The notes: generated by a model from the sequence alone, not told the origin. DNA of 17,653 nucleotides from an uncultured Collinsella sp. (GCA_900756725.1 CAAELJ010000095.1:1-17653), one strand, 5' to 3'. Positions 1 to 8,436 are shown, numbered from the stretch's first letter. Translations and numbers: made by a program.

Positions 1-43
1 CCAAACCACCACAAAGGTGCCTGTCCCCTTCGTGGTGGTTTGG
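1..43. repeat. Perfect 12-bp inverted repeat, REP-like hairpin
   Basis: The arms at 1-12 (CCAAACCACCAC) and 32-43 are exact reverse complements around a 19-nt loop. The loop contains a GGTGCC-TGTCCCC motif. The repeat may extend left of the window. It resembles the two other GGGAC-containing hairpins at 11993-12028 and 12436-12506 in general design. It is probably a dispersed intergenic repeat or the terminator of an upstream gene. There is no T-run after it on the plus strand. Confidence 0.6.
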
Positions 44-67
44 ACCGGCTGGGCATGTGTGCATCGG

Positions 68-91
68 GTGGTATCTAAGTTGAGATACCAC
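68..91. other. Short 9-bp hairpin upstream of glmS
   Basis: Arms GTGGTATCT (68-76) and AGATACCAC (83-91) are exact reverse complements around a 6-nt loop. It lies about 30 bp upstream of a TACAAT box (122-127) that could be the glmS -10 element, although no convincing -35 is seen. It could be an operator or simply part of the hairpin-rich region upstream. Confidence 0.35.
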
Positions 92-201
92 TTCTGGTAT
101 ATCAGCTTGCGCTTGCGTGAGTACAATACTCGAACGTTATACGTCTCAGCGCCCCCTGTGCGTGGACGTCTTGCAGTCACGCGAACGAAGGGATTTATCC
201 T

Positions 202-2040
<1,839 letters not shown>

Positions 2041-2049
<9 letters not shown>

Positions 2050-2090
2050 TCGATGTTCCGACGTTTTGCCAAACGCCGGAACTGCTCGAC
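2041..2090. other. Imperfect stem-loop over the glmS stop codon
   Basis: Inner arms GTTCCGACGTTT (2055-2066) and AAACGCCGGAAC (2071-2082) pair with one mismatch around a TGCC loop. Outer arms GTCGAG (2041-2046) and CTCGAC (2085-2090) can extend the stem. It could act as a transcription barrier after glmS, but there is no T-run, so it is not a standard intrinsic terminator. Confidence 0.35.
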
Positions 2091-2372
2091 GCTGCGCGAA
2101 CTCCATTCGGCCGATCTGCCGCTCAAACCGTCGCTCGCGTACAAAGGGTACGCGTCGCTCCTCTTTCGCGGCACCTCGGCTCGAATGGCGTCCGCTCGCT
2201 GGCTGCGCCAACTATGTGGTGTTGCCACAGCCGTCCAAATTTAAGTTGGAGGGTCTTGCCGTCAGGGACGACGTCCGGGTAAGAAATCCTCATCTCGGCT
2301 TTTTCGCCAACAGTACCGTGAAACACTGGGGGTGAGTTTAGTGAGATAGACAATACGGGACCTATTGGAATC
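2050..2372. other. Gene-poor stretch, no supported gene
   Basis: Roughly 320 bases after glmS. Short open frames occur on both strands, but none has a good ribosome binding site or a recognisable product. The first 190 bases are GC-rich and contain small inverted repeats such as GCGTAC/GTACGC at about 2137-2153. The rest drops in GC. It may be a dispersed intergenic repeat or decayed coding DNA continuous with the broken genes at 2373-2987. Confidence 0.4.
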
Positions 2373-2703
2373 CTATCTCCAGCGGTCCTTACGGACTGCG
2401 TGGTCTTCCTCGATAAACTTGAGAAAAGGCAGAGCATCTTGAAGCCCTTCTTTCCGGAGTCGAAATCTCGCGGCGAGCGGATTTAGAGCGAGGCTTTGTT
2501 TGGAGCTGTTGGTCTGGGCAAGGACGTTACATTCGGTTGCGACGCACGTGATGCAGCCGGCTTTGTTCCAGTGGGTGTTGCCCGTTCGCATAGTGCAGGA
2601 CTCGTCGGTGGCGCAGAGAGTGCACTGCCGCGGGTAGTTGCAGCAGAGTTTCTTGCTGGCGACTTCCATGAGGGGTGTGGCCGGAGTAGATGTACTCGGT
2701 CAT
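2373..2703 (-). pseudogene. Cysteine-rich small protein, probably frameshifted remnant
   Basis: Not recognised. The minus-strand frame starting at ATG 2669 encodes 98 residues with coding-like third-position GC. Its eight cysteines (residues 9, 10, 16, 19, 25, 39, 42, 47) include two CxxC pairs, CTLC and CITC, about 20 residues apart, as in zinc ribbons. No ribosome site lies before ATG 2669. A better start is ATG 2703 (AGAG seven bases upstream), which reads MTEYIYSGHTP with high-GC third positions and then must shift by one base within the CACCCCTC run near 2670-2677 to join the cysteine-rich frame. ATG 2703 overlaps the stop of the frame upstream by ATGA, which suggests a former two-gene operon. 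It could instead be an intact 98-aa gene starting at 2669. Confidence 0.4.
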
Positions 2704-2987
2704 TTCGCGGCTCTCTGCTCCAGAATATTTATCTTGTTCATGATGACGAGGGTCGCGCCAAAGGGACGTTGTCGTATTCGCGGTCCCGACGGGGGACTTT
2801 ATTCGCGCCGCGGAGGAACTTTACGCCCTTCCTCGTAGGTGAGCTTTGTGAAACTTGATTCCTCTCGGCAGGACTTGTTCTTGTCTGACAAGGTGCTATT
2901 TTCTGTTGTGGCTAGACTTGGCCGTTTACCCCAAACGACGAAAAGAGGGCATGTATTTCGGTAGGTGGTGTTTGCCTGGGCGCGCAT
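2700..2987 (-). pseudogene. Degenerate coding segment upstream of the cysteine-rich remnant
   Basis: Not recognised. Coding-like reading jumps between frames on the minus strand. An open frame from ATG 2987 starts MRAQANTTYRN. A second frame reads FLRGANKVPRRDREYDNVP at 2818-2762. A third reads FGATLVIMNKINILEQ from 2762 and ends at a TGA at 2702-2700, overlapping the next start. At least one or two frameshifts would be needed to join these into one product. An intrinsic-terminator-like stem sits just upstream (2991-3043), so the original 5' end may be lost. Coding direction is judged by codon bias only, and plus-strand frames are also open here. Confidence 0.3.
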
Positions 2988-2990
2988 CTC

Positions 2991-3043
2991 AAAAGCCCCT
3001 TTCACGCGTCGTCTTACGTGTGGCTATAAGCAGGAGAGGGGCT
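2991..3043 (-). terminator. Probable terminator after the Xre-type gene
   Basis: Read on the minus strand, AGCCCCT (3043-3037) pairs with AGGGGCT (3000-2994) and is followed by a T-run at 2994-2991. An inner stem (CACACGT with ACGCGTG, one G-U pair) stabilises the long loop. It lies about 70 bases past the stop of the minus-strand regulator at 3113. Confidence 0.5.
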
Positions 3044-3112
3044 CGTCTACTCACTATTTCAAATTATTAATCAGTTGCTGAATGAATGCTAATCGTTAAC
3101 TAATGACACTAT

Positions 3113-3331
3113 CTACATGTCGGAGAAAAACTCTTCAAAGGTAATTCCAAACCCTTCAACGATTTTCGTTAAAGTGTCGACCCCAAAGTTTCGATTGCCC
3201 ATTTCGATATCAGCTAAATAACTGCGGTTGAGATTAATCATGGTTGCAAAACGGCTTTGCGTGATGCCCTGGATATGCCGGAGGGCTTTAATGCGTAGCC
3301 CAATTTTGTTTCTGATATCAGTCTTTTCCAT
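3113..3331 (-). CDS. Xre/Cro-type helix-turn-helix transcriptional regulator
   Basis: A 72-aa cytoplasmic DNA-binding protein made of little more than one HTH_3/Xre domain. Residues 10-65 show the classic pattern: LRIKALRHIQGITQ, then SRFATMINLNRSYLADIEMG as helix-turn-helix, then LTKIVEGFGITFEEFFSDM. The small size matches single-domain Cro-like repressors, including those of mobile elements and toxin-antitoxin systems. It is transcribed away from the membrane protein at 3420, and a perfect 7+7 inverted repeat (3336-3356) lies five bases upstream of its start, which suggests autoregulation. Codon use is AT-richer than in flanking genes, a sign of horizontal transfer. Start at ATG 3331. Confidence 0.9.
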   Translation of the reverse strand: MEKTDIRNKIGLRIKALRHIQGITQSRFATMINLNRSYLADIEMGNRNFGVDTLTKIVEGFGITFEEFFSDM

Positions 3332-3335
3332 TTAC

Positions 3336-3356
3336 CTAGCGTATGGAGCACGCTAG
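3336..3356. promoter_or_regulatory. Candidate Xre operator
   Basis: CTAGCGT (3336-3342) and ACGCTAG (3350-3356) are exact inverted repeats with a 7-bp spacer. They sit in the 88-bp divergent intergenic region immediately upstream of the regulator start. The size and symmetry fit binding by a Cro/Xre dimer. Confidence 0.55.
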
Positions 3357-3419
3357 ACTTACCTGTATGCTATCAGAAACATTCTTGGCTAATTTTATGA
3401 CCGGGAAGGGGAGCGCAAG

Positions 3420-4079
3420 GTGAAACAGGAAGCGCAAAAAGTGAAATACTCCATTAGCATTTTTGTGCACATTGCAGGGATATTATCAGTGCTGTACTTT
3501 GCCTTCCAGTTGAATATGGACTCCGATGCAAGAGAGCTATTTGCTACTGCGTTGTGGGCCGGCAATTCAACCCTTGATGCTGAAGCCCAAGGTATATGGG
3601 CTGTAATTAGCTATCTGATTTTTAATGGCTTGCCTATTGTGCTTCCTCTGCTCGTAGTTGGCATATGTCCGCTCTCGTATCTCTGGTCTACAGCACAAGT
3701 GTTGCTATTTATTATCCAATGGCTCGTTATTCTGATCTGCAACGTGTCTGTGGAACCAGGGGTTATGTGCCGATATGCTGGCTGGTTTCTCTATATTCCC
3801 ATAGGGATAGGAGAGTTTCTTCCGACATCCTTTGTCATGAATGTCGTTAAACTGATGATCGTTTTGATTTTCTGGGGAATGGTGATGTCTGCCGCTGCGG
3901 ATCCTGCTGGTTACTTTGAAGGTGCCTTTTCGTCCTCTTCTAGCTCCACTCGCAGGTTTGATAGTGGAGATATTCAAGATGACCTTGATCGTATTGAGCA
4001 GAGATCACAGCACAAGCAGGTCATGGATGAGTTGAACAGTATCCATGTCGATGCGTTAAATGGTAGGTTCCGAGAATAG
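3420..4079 (+). CDS. Multi-pass membrane protein of unknown function
   Basis: Not recognised. A 219-aa protein starting at GTG 3420 with GGAAGGGGAG about 8 bases upstream. Hydrophobic segments that look like membrane helices are at about residues 11-30, 59-81, 91-110, 120-137 and 141-160. After these comes a six-serine run (171-176), then a charged, helix-prone tail (181-219) with QDDLDRIEQRSQHKQ that could form a coiled coil. The loop between helices 1 and 2 (31-58) is acidic. AT-rich codons set it apart from neighbours and match the adjacent Xre gene. The divergent arrangement with a shared operator suggests that the Xre protein controls it. It could be an element-encoded immunity, toxin-like or conjugation-related membrane protein, but nothing in the sequence decides this. 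Confidence 0.8.
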   Translation: MKQEAQKVKYSISIFVHIAGILSVLYFAFQLNMDSDARELFATALWAGNSTLDAEAQGIWAVISYLIFNGLPIVLPLLVVGICPLSYLWSTAQVLLFIIQWLVILICNVSVEPGVMCRYAGWFLYIPIGIGEFLPTSFVMNVVKLMIVLIFWGMVMSAAADPAGYFEGAFSSSSSSTRRFDSGDIQDDLDRIEQRSQHKQVMDELNSIHVDALNGRFRE

Positions 4080-4090
4080 TTTTTGGGCAG

Positions 4091-4117
4091 GGGAGGGGAA
4101 CGAAATGTTCCCTCCTC
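4091..4117 (+). terminator. Imperfect hairpin after the membrane protein gene
   Basis: GGGAGGGGAAC (4091-4101) pairs imperfectly with GTTCCCTCCTC (4107-4117) around a GAAAT loop, 11 bases after the stop codon. The 3' flank is only moderately T-rich, so termination is plausible but not certain. Confidence 0.45.
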
Positions 4118-4212
4118 TTATTCGCCTCTCATTTCGCGTCATCTTGGCGCAAATGCGGCCCGCTCGCTGCTGGTGACTGACATCGAGTGCCCCGTTGTCG
4201 AAACGCACCAAC

Positions 4213-4254
4213 AACAAGGCCCGGCTCCGTTGTGGCGGAGTCGGGCCTTGTTTC
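4213..4254 (+). terminator. Strong 17-bp intrinsic terminator
   Basis: Arms 4213-4229 and 4236-4252 pair over 17 positions with a single G-U pair and a 6-nt loop (TTGTGG). The core is AAGGCCCGGCTCCG and its complement, and a TTGTTT tract closes it on the plus strand. A matching A-rich left flank means it could also stop minus-strand transcription. Confidence 0.75.
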
Positions 4255-4264
4255 ATTTGACCAG

Positions 4265-4305
4265 GTAAAACCTGCCAAAATAAACCTGTCTCTTTTTGGC
4301 AGGTT
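4265..4305 (-). terminator. Intrinsic terminator of the GntR-family gene
   Basis: AACCTGCCAAAA (4269-4280) and TTTTGGCAGGTT (4294-4305) are exact complements. Read on the minus strand, the hairpin overlaps the regulator's stop codon (4304-4306) and is followed by TTTTA. Confidence 0.75.
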
Positions 4306-5005
4306 AGCGGAGCTTGCTGGTCTCAAAATACTTGGGATATTGGTCCAGGACCTCGGTCTGATTGCGGAACATCATATGTAGGTGCTTGCTGACCAAAAAG
4401 CTCGCCTCGATAGGATCGCGGCCGGCGATGGCGCGGCGGATTTGCTTGTGCTCGTTAACAATCTCCTGATTGTCGAGCGTCTGCGTGGCGGCGCGCAGCC
4501 AGCGGAAGCGCTCCAGATCTGCATTGGTCTCTTCGAGCCACGACCACACGGTGCTGCGGCACGCGATGCTAAAGATCATGCGGTGCATGAGGTTGTCGCT
4601 TAAAAAGAACCCGATGCGATCCTCTTCGGCCATGGCCTTTTCCTGCAGCGCGATGGCCCGGTCGAGCTGCTCGATGCCTGCCGAGGTGGCACGGGCGCAG
4701 CACTCCACAATTACCTGCTTTTCCAGGTGCTCGCGAATGTAGCAGGCGCTTTCGGCAAGGGTGAGGTTGATGGGCGAGACATAGGTGCCGCTTTGGGGCA
4801 CGGTACGCACCAGGCCCTCTTGCGCCAGACGCACCAGCGCCTCGCGCACGGGGGTGCGCCCCATATCCAGGTCGTCGCAAAGCTGCTTGACGCCCAGCTT
4901 TTCGCCCGGCTTGTAGTCCAGGTAGACGATTTTGCGTCGAATAGTGTGGTAGGACTGGTCCTGTAGACTCGCTTCTTGCTCGCCGACGTGCATCGATTCT
5001 TCCAT
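4304..5005 (-). CDS. GntR-family transcriptional regulator, FCD subfamily
   Basis: A 233-aa cytoplasmic regulator. The winged HTH occupies about residues 15-80: IRRKIVYLDYKPGEKL, then LCDDLDMGRTPVREALVRLAQEGLV and the wing PQSGTYVSP. The C-terminal FCD ligand domain spans about 85-215 and keeps the usual metal/ligand residues: D137 and H141 in SDNLMH, H186 in NEHKQ and H208/H210 in SKHLH. FCD regulators usually sense small carboxylates or related metabolites. ATG 5005 is preferred because GAGG lies four bases upstream; an in-frame GTG at 5029 is possible. It diverges from the YeiH-type exporter gene, so control of that gene is likely. A CTGA-TATG-TCAG dyad lies between them. Confidence 0.93.
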   Translation of the reverse strand: MEESMHVGEQEASLQDQSYHTIRRKIVYLDYKPGEKLGVKQLCDDLDMGRTPVREALVRLAQEGLVRTVPQSGTYVSPINLTLAESACYIREHLEKQVIVECCARATSAGIEQLDRAIALQEKAMAEEDRIGFFLSDNLMHRMIFSIACRSTVWSWLEETNADLERFRWLRAATQTLDNQEIVNEHKQIRRAIAGRDPIEASFLVSKHLHMMFRNQTEVLDQYPKYFETSKLR

Positions 5006-5030
5006 AGTGCCTCGCAACCGTTCTATCACA

Positions 5031-5042
5031 CTGATATGTCAG
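5031..5042. promoter_or_regulatory. Possible GntR/FCD operator dyad
   Basis: CTGA (5031-5034) and TCAG (5039-5042) form a dyad with a 4-bp spacer, in the divergent intergenic region just upstream of the regulator. Length and position suit an FCD-family operator, but four-base arms are weak evidence on their own. Confidence 0.3.
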
Positions 5043-5198
5043 CTGTTAATTATGCCGCGAATCAGTTCTCCGCGGTGGGTAATTCGGCTGTTGCCCAAGA
5101 ACTATTGCGGCATCTTGGTCTGTGTTTGCGCATGGATGTGCTCAATGTTGCCGTATCATAAGCCGTCGCAAACGTGAAATAGAAAGAAGGAATCCCAT

Positions 5199-6233
5199 AT
5201 GCAACTGGCGAATATCGTACGCGAGCGCTGGAAGGGCATCTTGTTCTGCCTGATCATCGCCATCCCCGCGACGTTACTCGGCAAACAGATTGAGGTGGTC
5301 GGCGGGCCGGTATTTGCCATCCTCCTTGGCATGGTCCTGGCACTCGTCTTTCCCAAGAATCGTCGCGAACAGCTCGCCGCCGGTGTCACCTATACGTCTA
5401 AAAAAGTCTTGCAGTACGCGGTAATCCTGCTTGGCTTTGGCATGAACCTCTCCCAGATTCTGTCCAAGGGCGCCCAGTCGCTGCCGATTATCGTGGCGAC
5501 GATCTCGACCTCGCTTGTCATCGCCTTTGTGCTCTGCCGCGTCATGAACGTGCCGGGCAAGATCGCGACGCTTGTGGGTGTGGGTTCGTCGATTTGCGGC
5601 GGTTCTGCCATCGCCGCGACCGCGCCTGTCATCGATGCCGACGATCGCGAGATTGCCCAGGCTATTTCGGTCATCTTCCTGTTTAACGTTATCGCGGCGC
5701 TCGTGTTTCCGACGCTCGGCGGCATGCTCGGGCTGACCAACGAGGGCTTTGGCCTGTTTGCCGGTACCGCCATCAACGACACCTCGTCGGTAACGGCTGC
5801 GGCGAGCGCTTGGGACAGCATGCATCCCGGCGCCAATGTGCTCGAGAGCGCCACGGTGGTCAAGCTCACCAGGACGCTGGCCATTATTCCCATCACGTTG
5901 GTCCTTGCATGCTGGCAGATGCATCTGGCGCGCAAGGCCGGCGGCGACGCCAAGAGCACGTTCTCGTTTAAGCGCGCGTTTCCCATGTTCGTGCTGTTCT
6001 TTGTGCTGGCAAGCGTGATCACCACGGCGCTTCAGCTTCCTGCATCCATTACGGCGCCCATCAAGGAGCTGTCGAAGTTCTTTATCGTGATGGCCATGGC
6101 GGCTATTGGCTTTAATACCGATATCGTCGAGCTGGTCAAAAAGGGCGGCAAGCCCATCGCGTTGGGCTTTTGCTGCTGGATTGGCATTGCGTGCATGAGT
6201 TTGGGAATGCAGCACGTGCTGGGAATCTGGTAG
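5199..6233 (+). CDS. YeiH family putative sulfate/sulfonate exporter
   Basis: A 344-aa integral membrane protein of the YeiH/Cons_hypoth698 family (PF03601), annotated elsewhere as putative sulfate exporters; some relatives sit with sulfonate catabolism genes. About ten hydrophobic segments are visible. Family signatures are GFGMNLSQIL (79-88), VGVGSSICGGSAIAATAPVI (126-145) and GLFAGTAINDTSSVTAAA (185-202), which probably line the substrate path. The ATG at 5199 has AAGGAA seven bases upstream. The gene diverges from the GntR/FCD regulator, which suggests induction by a metabolite, possibly the exported anion or its source. The substrate cannot be read from sequence. Confidence 0.92.
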   Translation: MQLANIVRERWKGILFCLIIAIPATLLGKQIEVVGGPVFAILLGMVLALVFPKNRREQLAAGVTYTSKKVLQYAVILLGFGMNLSQILSKGAQSLPIIVATISTSLVIAFVLCRVMNVPGKIATLVGVGSSICGGSAIAATAPVIDADDREIAQAISVIFLFNVIAALVFPTLGGMLGLTNEGFGLFAGTAINDTSSVTAAASAWDSMHPGANVLESATVVKLTRTLAIIPITLVLACWQMHLARKAGGDAKSTFSFKRAFPMFVLFFVLASVITTALQLPASITAPIKELSKFFIVMAMAAIGFNTDIVELVKKGGKPIALGFCCWIGIACMSLGMQHVLGIW

Positions 6234-6263
6234 AGAAGTAGCTTATTTGTGTGTTGCGTGCTG

Positions 6264-6374
6264 GCGAGCGCATCCTCGCGGTGGAGCGATAGGAGCTCTT
6301 GCGGGTATGGCTTGTCCGCAGGTTTATAGATCCCGAAGAGCTCTTATCGCCCCGCCAGGATGGCGATGCGGGGC
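6264..6374 (+). other. Hairpin-rich leader or structured RNA candidate
   Basis: Three successive helices lie in the 265-bp gap after the exporter gene. GCGAG/CTCGC is at 6264-6279. A 15-bp stem pairs 6286-6300 with 6336-6350; all positions pair if one G-U is allowed, and CGGG/CCCG (6302-6305/6332-6335) can continue it. GCCCCGC/GCGGGGC is at 6349-6355/6368-6374. The second and third helices share two bases, so they compete. No T-run follows, so this is not a simple terminator. It lies 125 bases ahead of the next start codon. Confidence 0.4.
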
Positions 6375-6411
6375 AACTCATATACTCGCAGGACGGCGGC
6401 TTCTGCCCTAT

Positions 6412-6449
6412 AGTGTTTGGTGAGCAATATCGTTCAATTTTGAAACACT
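6412..6449. promoter_or_regulatory. Inverted repeat near the regulator's possible promoter
   Basis: AGTGTTT (6412-6418) and AAACACT (6443-6449) are exact inverted repeats 24 bp apart, and a smaller dyad TTCAA-TT-TTGAA lies between them. A TATAGT box (6409-6414) overlaps the left arm, without a convincing -35. This may be an autoregulatory site for the Fis-type regulator downstream. Confidence 0.3.
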
Positions 6450-6498
6450 TGAGATGCCATGCCACAGACAAGGGTTGTGGCTGGAGACGGGGCGAACC

Positions 6499-7716
6499 AT
6501 GGACAGCGATGTCAAGCTGCAGATTCTGATCGAGGCTTTGTCCGCAGCCGGAGCATCGGCGCTGGCAATCGACGAGCGCGGTGGTGTTGTGATCTCGACT
6601 ATGAGTGACGCTGCGCTCGAGCAGGATGTCGCCGCTTTTGTATCCGAGCGTCTCGCTCGCGTGGGCGATGGGGCGCGCCTGGTGATGGGCCACGAGGGCA
6701 TGCGGTTGAGCTTGACGGTGCGACCGACGGCCAAGGAGCACGGGGCGCTTTGGGTAGTCGTGGCACACGAAGTGCGCGCCGCCGCGGCGCATGCGGGCAT
6801 CGAGTGGCTCAATGCCGACGAAGTCGAAGTTCGTTATGCGTCGAGCACGTACGGCATCGTCGAAGACGCGGCGGCGGTCGCTGGCCCCGTACGGGAGAGC
6901 TACGCGCGCGGGGTGCCCCTTATGCTCGAGGGCGAACTGGGCGCGGGGCAGGACCAGATTGCAAAACGCCTGTACCTGGATGGACCCTATGCCGATCAGC
7001 CCTTTGTGTCCGTTGCGCTCGATGAGCTTACGGATCGCGGCTGGCGCCATCTGCTCAAAAGTTCCGAATCGCCGCTATTCCAAACGGGGCTGACGCTTTG
7101 CATGGGCGGCTGGCACGCGCTTCCGTCCCAGCGCCTGCGCGAGCTCGTGTCCGCAATGATCGATACGGCGTTCGCAACGCGTTGCCATGTGGTGTTGACG
7201 GCAAGCGATATGCCGGGCGGTGGCGAAAGCGACCAGGCTGCCTTTGTGACCGAACGTCTGGCCTGCGCCGTGAGTGTGGCGCCGGCGATTGCCGAGCAGG
7301 GCGGCGCGTCGGAAAAGGTTGCGCGCTATCTGGAGTATCTGGCGGATATGTTTAAGACGGGTGCCCCCATGTTGTCCGCCGCCGCGGCAAAGACACTCGA
7401 TGCGTACCGTTGGCCCCGCAATTACCTGCAGCTGCGTGAAGTCTCTGAACGACTCTATATATTGGTGGGGGCGAGTACGGTGGAGCGTGCCGTGGCGAAA
7501 GAGGTGCTTGCCCAGGAGGACGTTATCAAGACCGCCGCCTTTGGCGCCCCGACGCTCGAAAGCGATTTGTATATCTTGCGTCCCCTGGCCGATACCGAGC
7601 GCGATATCGCACGGTTGGTCCTGCAGTACCTTCACGGCAACAGGACGCGTGCGGCAGAGGTGCTCGGTATAAGCCGCACGACTTTATGGCGCCTGCTGAA
7701 GGACAACGACCGCTGA
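6499..7716 (+). CDS. Fis-type HTH regulator with degenerate sigma-54-activator-like AAA+ domain
   Basis: A 405-aa protein starting at ATG 6499 (GGGG seven bases upstream). The C-terminus (about 366-403) is a clear Fis-type HTH: ARLVLQYLHGNRTRAAEVLG then ISRTTLWRLLK. The middle (about 120-330) follows the layout of sigma-54 enhancer-binding AAA+ domains, including PFVSVALDEL (168-177) and RWPRNYLQLREVSERLYIL (304-322). However, Walker A is GELGAGQ (145-151), with Gln in place of the catalytic Lys. The Walker B position reads LCMGGWH (200-206), with no Asp-Glu, and the GAFTGA loop is absent. The protein therefore should not hydrolyse ATP or remodel sigma-54. The N-terminal 110 residues may be a sensory domain. 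It is probably a DNA-binding regulator acting without ATPase activity. Target unknown. Confidence 0.85.
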   Translation: MDSDVKLQILIEALSAAGASALAIDERGGVVISTMSDAALEQDVAAFVSERLARVGDGARLVMGHEGMRLSLTVRPTAKEHGALWVVVAHEVRAAAAHAGIEWLNADEVEVRYASSTYGIVEDAAAVAGPVRESYARGVPLMLEGELGAGQDQIAKRLYLDGPYADQPFVSVALDELTDRGWRHLLKSSESPLFQTGLTLCMGGWHALPSQRLRELVSAMIDTAFATRCHVVLTASDMPGGGESDQAAFVTERLACAVSVAPAIAEQGGASEKVARYLEYLADMFKTGAPMLSAAAAKTLDAYRWPRNYLQLREVSERLYILVGASTVERAVAKEVLAQEDVIKTAAFGAPTLESDLYILRPLADTERDIARLVLQYLHGNRTRAAEVLGISRTTLWRLLKDNDR

Positions 7717-7799
7717 GCGAGGCGCCGTGACCGCGTGCGGCGCGTGTGATACAGTCCAAAGAAGCATTGTTTCGATTGTGTTACGGCGTGCGGGGGAGT

Positions 7800-8375
7800 A
7801 TGGCGGAGACTTCAAAAACGAACCGAACAAAGCGAAGTGCGGCGCCGGTCGGCCGGCGTACGACTTCGCGGACGTGGGGCAAAAGCGCCTCGGGGTTCGA
7901 CGGCTCGTTCAAGCGCACAAAATATGGCTATCCTTCGGCAAGCGCTCGCTTGGCCATGCAGGCCGAGTCCTCGTTGTGGGGACGAAGGCGCGTGGTGGGC
8001 TCAAAGCTCAAGCACGATGGAACGCTCGGCTACATTAGCCGTGGCGCTGCTCGCCGTAGCGGCCTCAATCCCGCAGGCTGGCATCGCTACGTTCCGATCG
8101 CGGTCGTTGCCGCGGTGATTGTCATCGCGCTCGCGGCGCTTGGTTACGCCGGCGGCGGGGCCAATCTGGACGCAATGTTTATGTCGCCCGAGCTCGCGCA
8201 TGCGGGCACAGAAGTTGTCGAGGGCGTTCAGACCCAGACGGGCGTCGCGCCCCAGCGCGGTATCGTTGCGGCGGCCTCCACCATTGCCGATGCGCAAAAG
8301 GACGAGGACGAACAAGACGACGGCGCCGAAACGACTCACACGAACGAAACGACGACAACTCCATCGGCAAGATAA
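7800..8375 (+). CDS. Single-pass membrane protein with basic N-terminus and acidic C-terminus
   Basis: Not recognised. About 191 aa if started at ATG 7800. Residues 1-95 are strongly basic (TNRTKRSAAPVGRR, KRTKYGYP, WGRRRVVGSKLKHDG). A membrane helix follows at about 98-116 (VPIAVVAAVIVIALAALGY), then a mostly acidic, Thr-rich tail (165-190). By the positive-inside rule the basic half is cytoplasmic and the tail outside. The GGGGGAG before ATG 7800 is only one base away, so initiation here is uncertain; an in-frame GTG at 7746 would add 18 residues. A TGTGATACAGT box just upstream may be an extended -10 for this gene. Confidence 0.65.
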   Translation: MAETSKTNRTKRSAAPVGRRTTSRTWGKSASGFDGSFKRTKYGYPSASARLAMQAESSLWGRRRVVGSKLKHDGTLGYISRGAARRSGLNPAGWHRYVPIAVVAAVIVIALAALGYAGGGANLDAMFMSPELAHAGTEVVEGVQTQTGVAPQRGIVAAASTIADAQKDEDEQDDGAETTHTNETTTTPSAR

Positions 8376-8407
8376 GTTACGAGTGGTGCCCGCGCAGCGT
8401 CAGCGGG

Positions 8408-8431
8408 TCCGCCGTTCGTTAGAACGGCGGA
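8408..8431. terminator. Hairpin between convergent genes
   Basis: TCCGCCGTTC (8408-8417) and GAACGGCGGA (8422-8431) are exact complements around a GTTA loop. They lie between the stop of the membrane protein gene (8375) and the stop of the convergent nitroreductase gene (8437), so the hairpin probably serves both. T-tracts are poor on both sides. Confidence 0.6.
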
Positions 8432-8436
8432 ACTAA

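Noticed and set aside
150..201. Possible glmS ribozyme (AGCGCC just upstream of glmS)
   Set aside because: Only about 50 bases separate it from the start codon, far too few for the ribozyme core, and the bases after GCGCC do not match the conserved cleavage-site flank.
5274..6215. 313-codon minus-strand frame opposite the YeiH-type gene
   Set aside because: Antisense shadow rich in Arg, His and Asp; the plus frame has clear membrane helices and family motifs.
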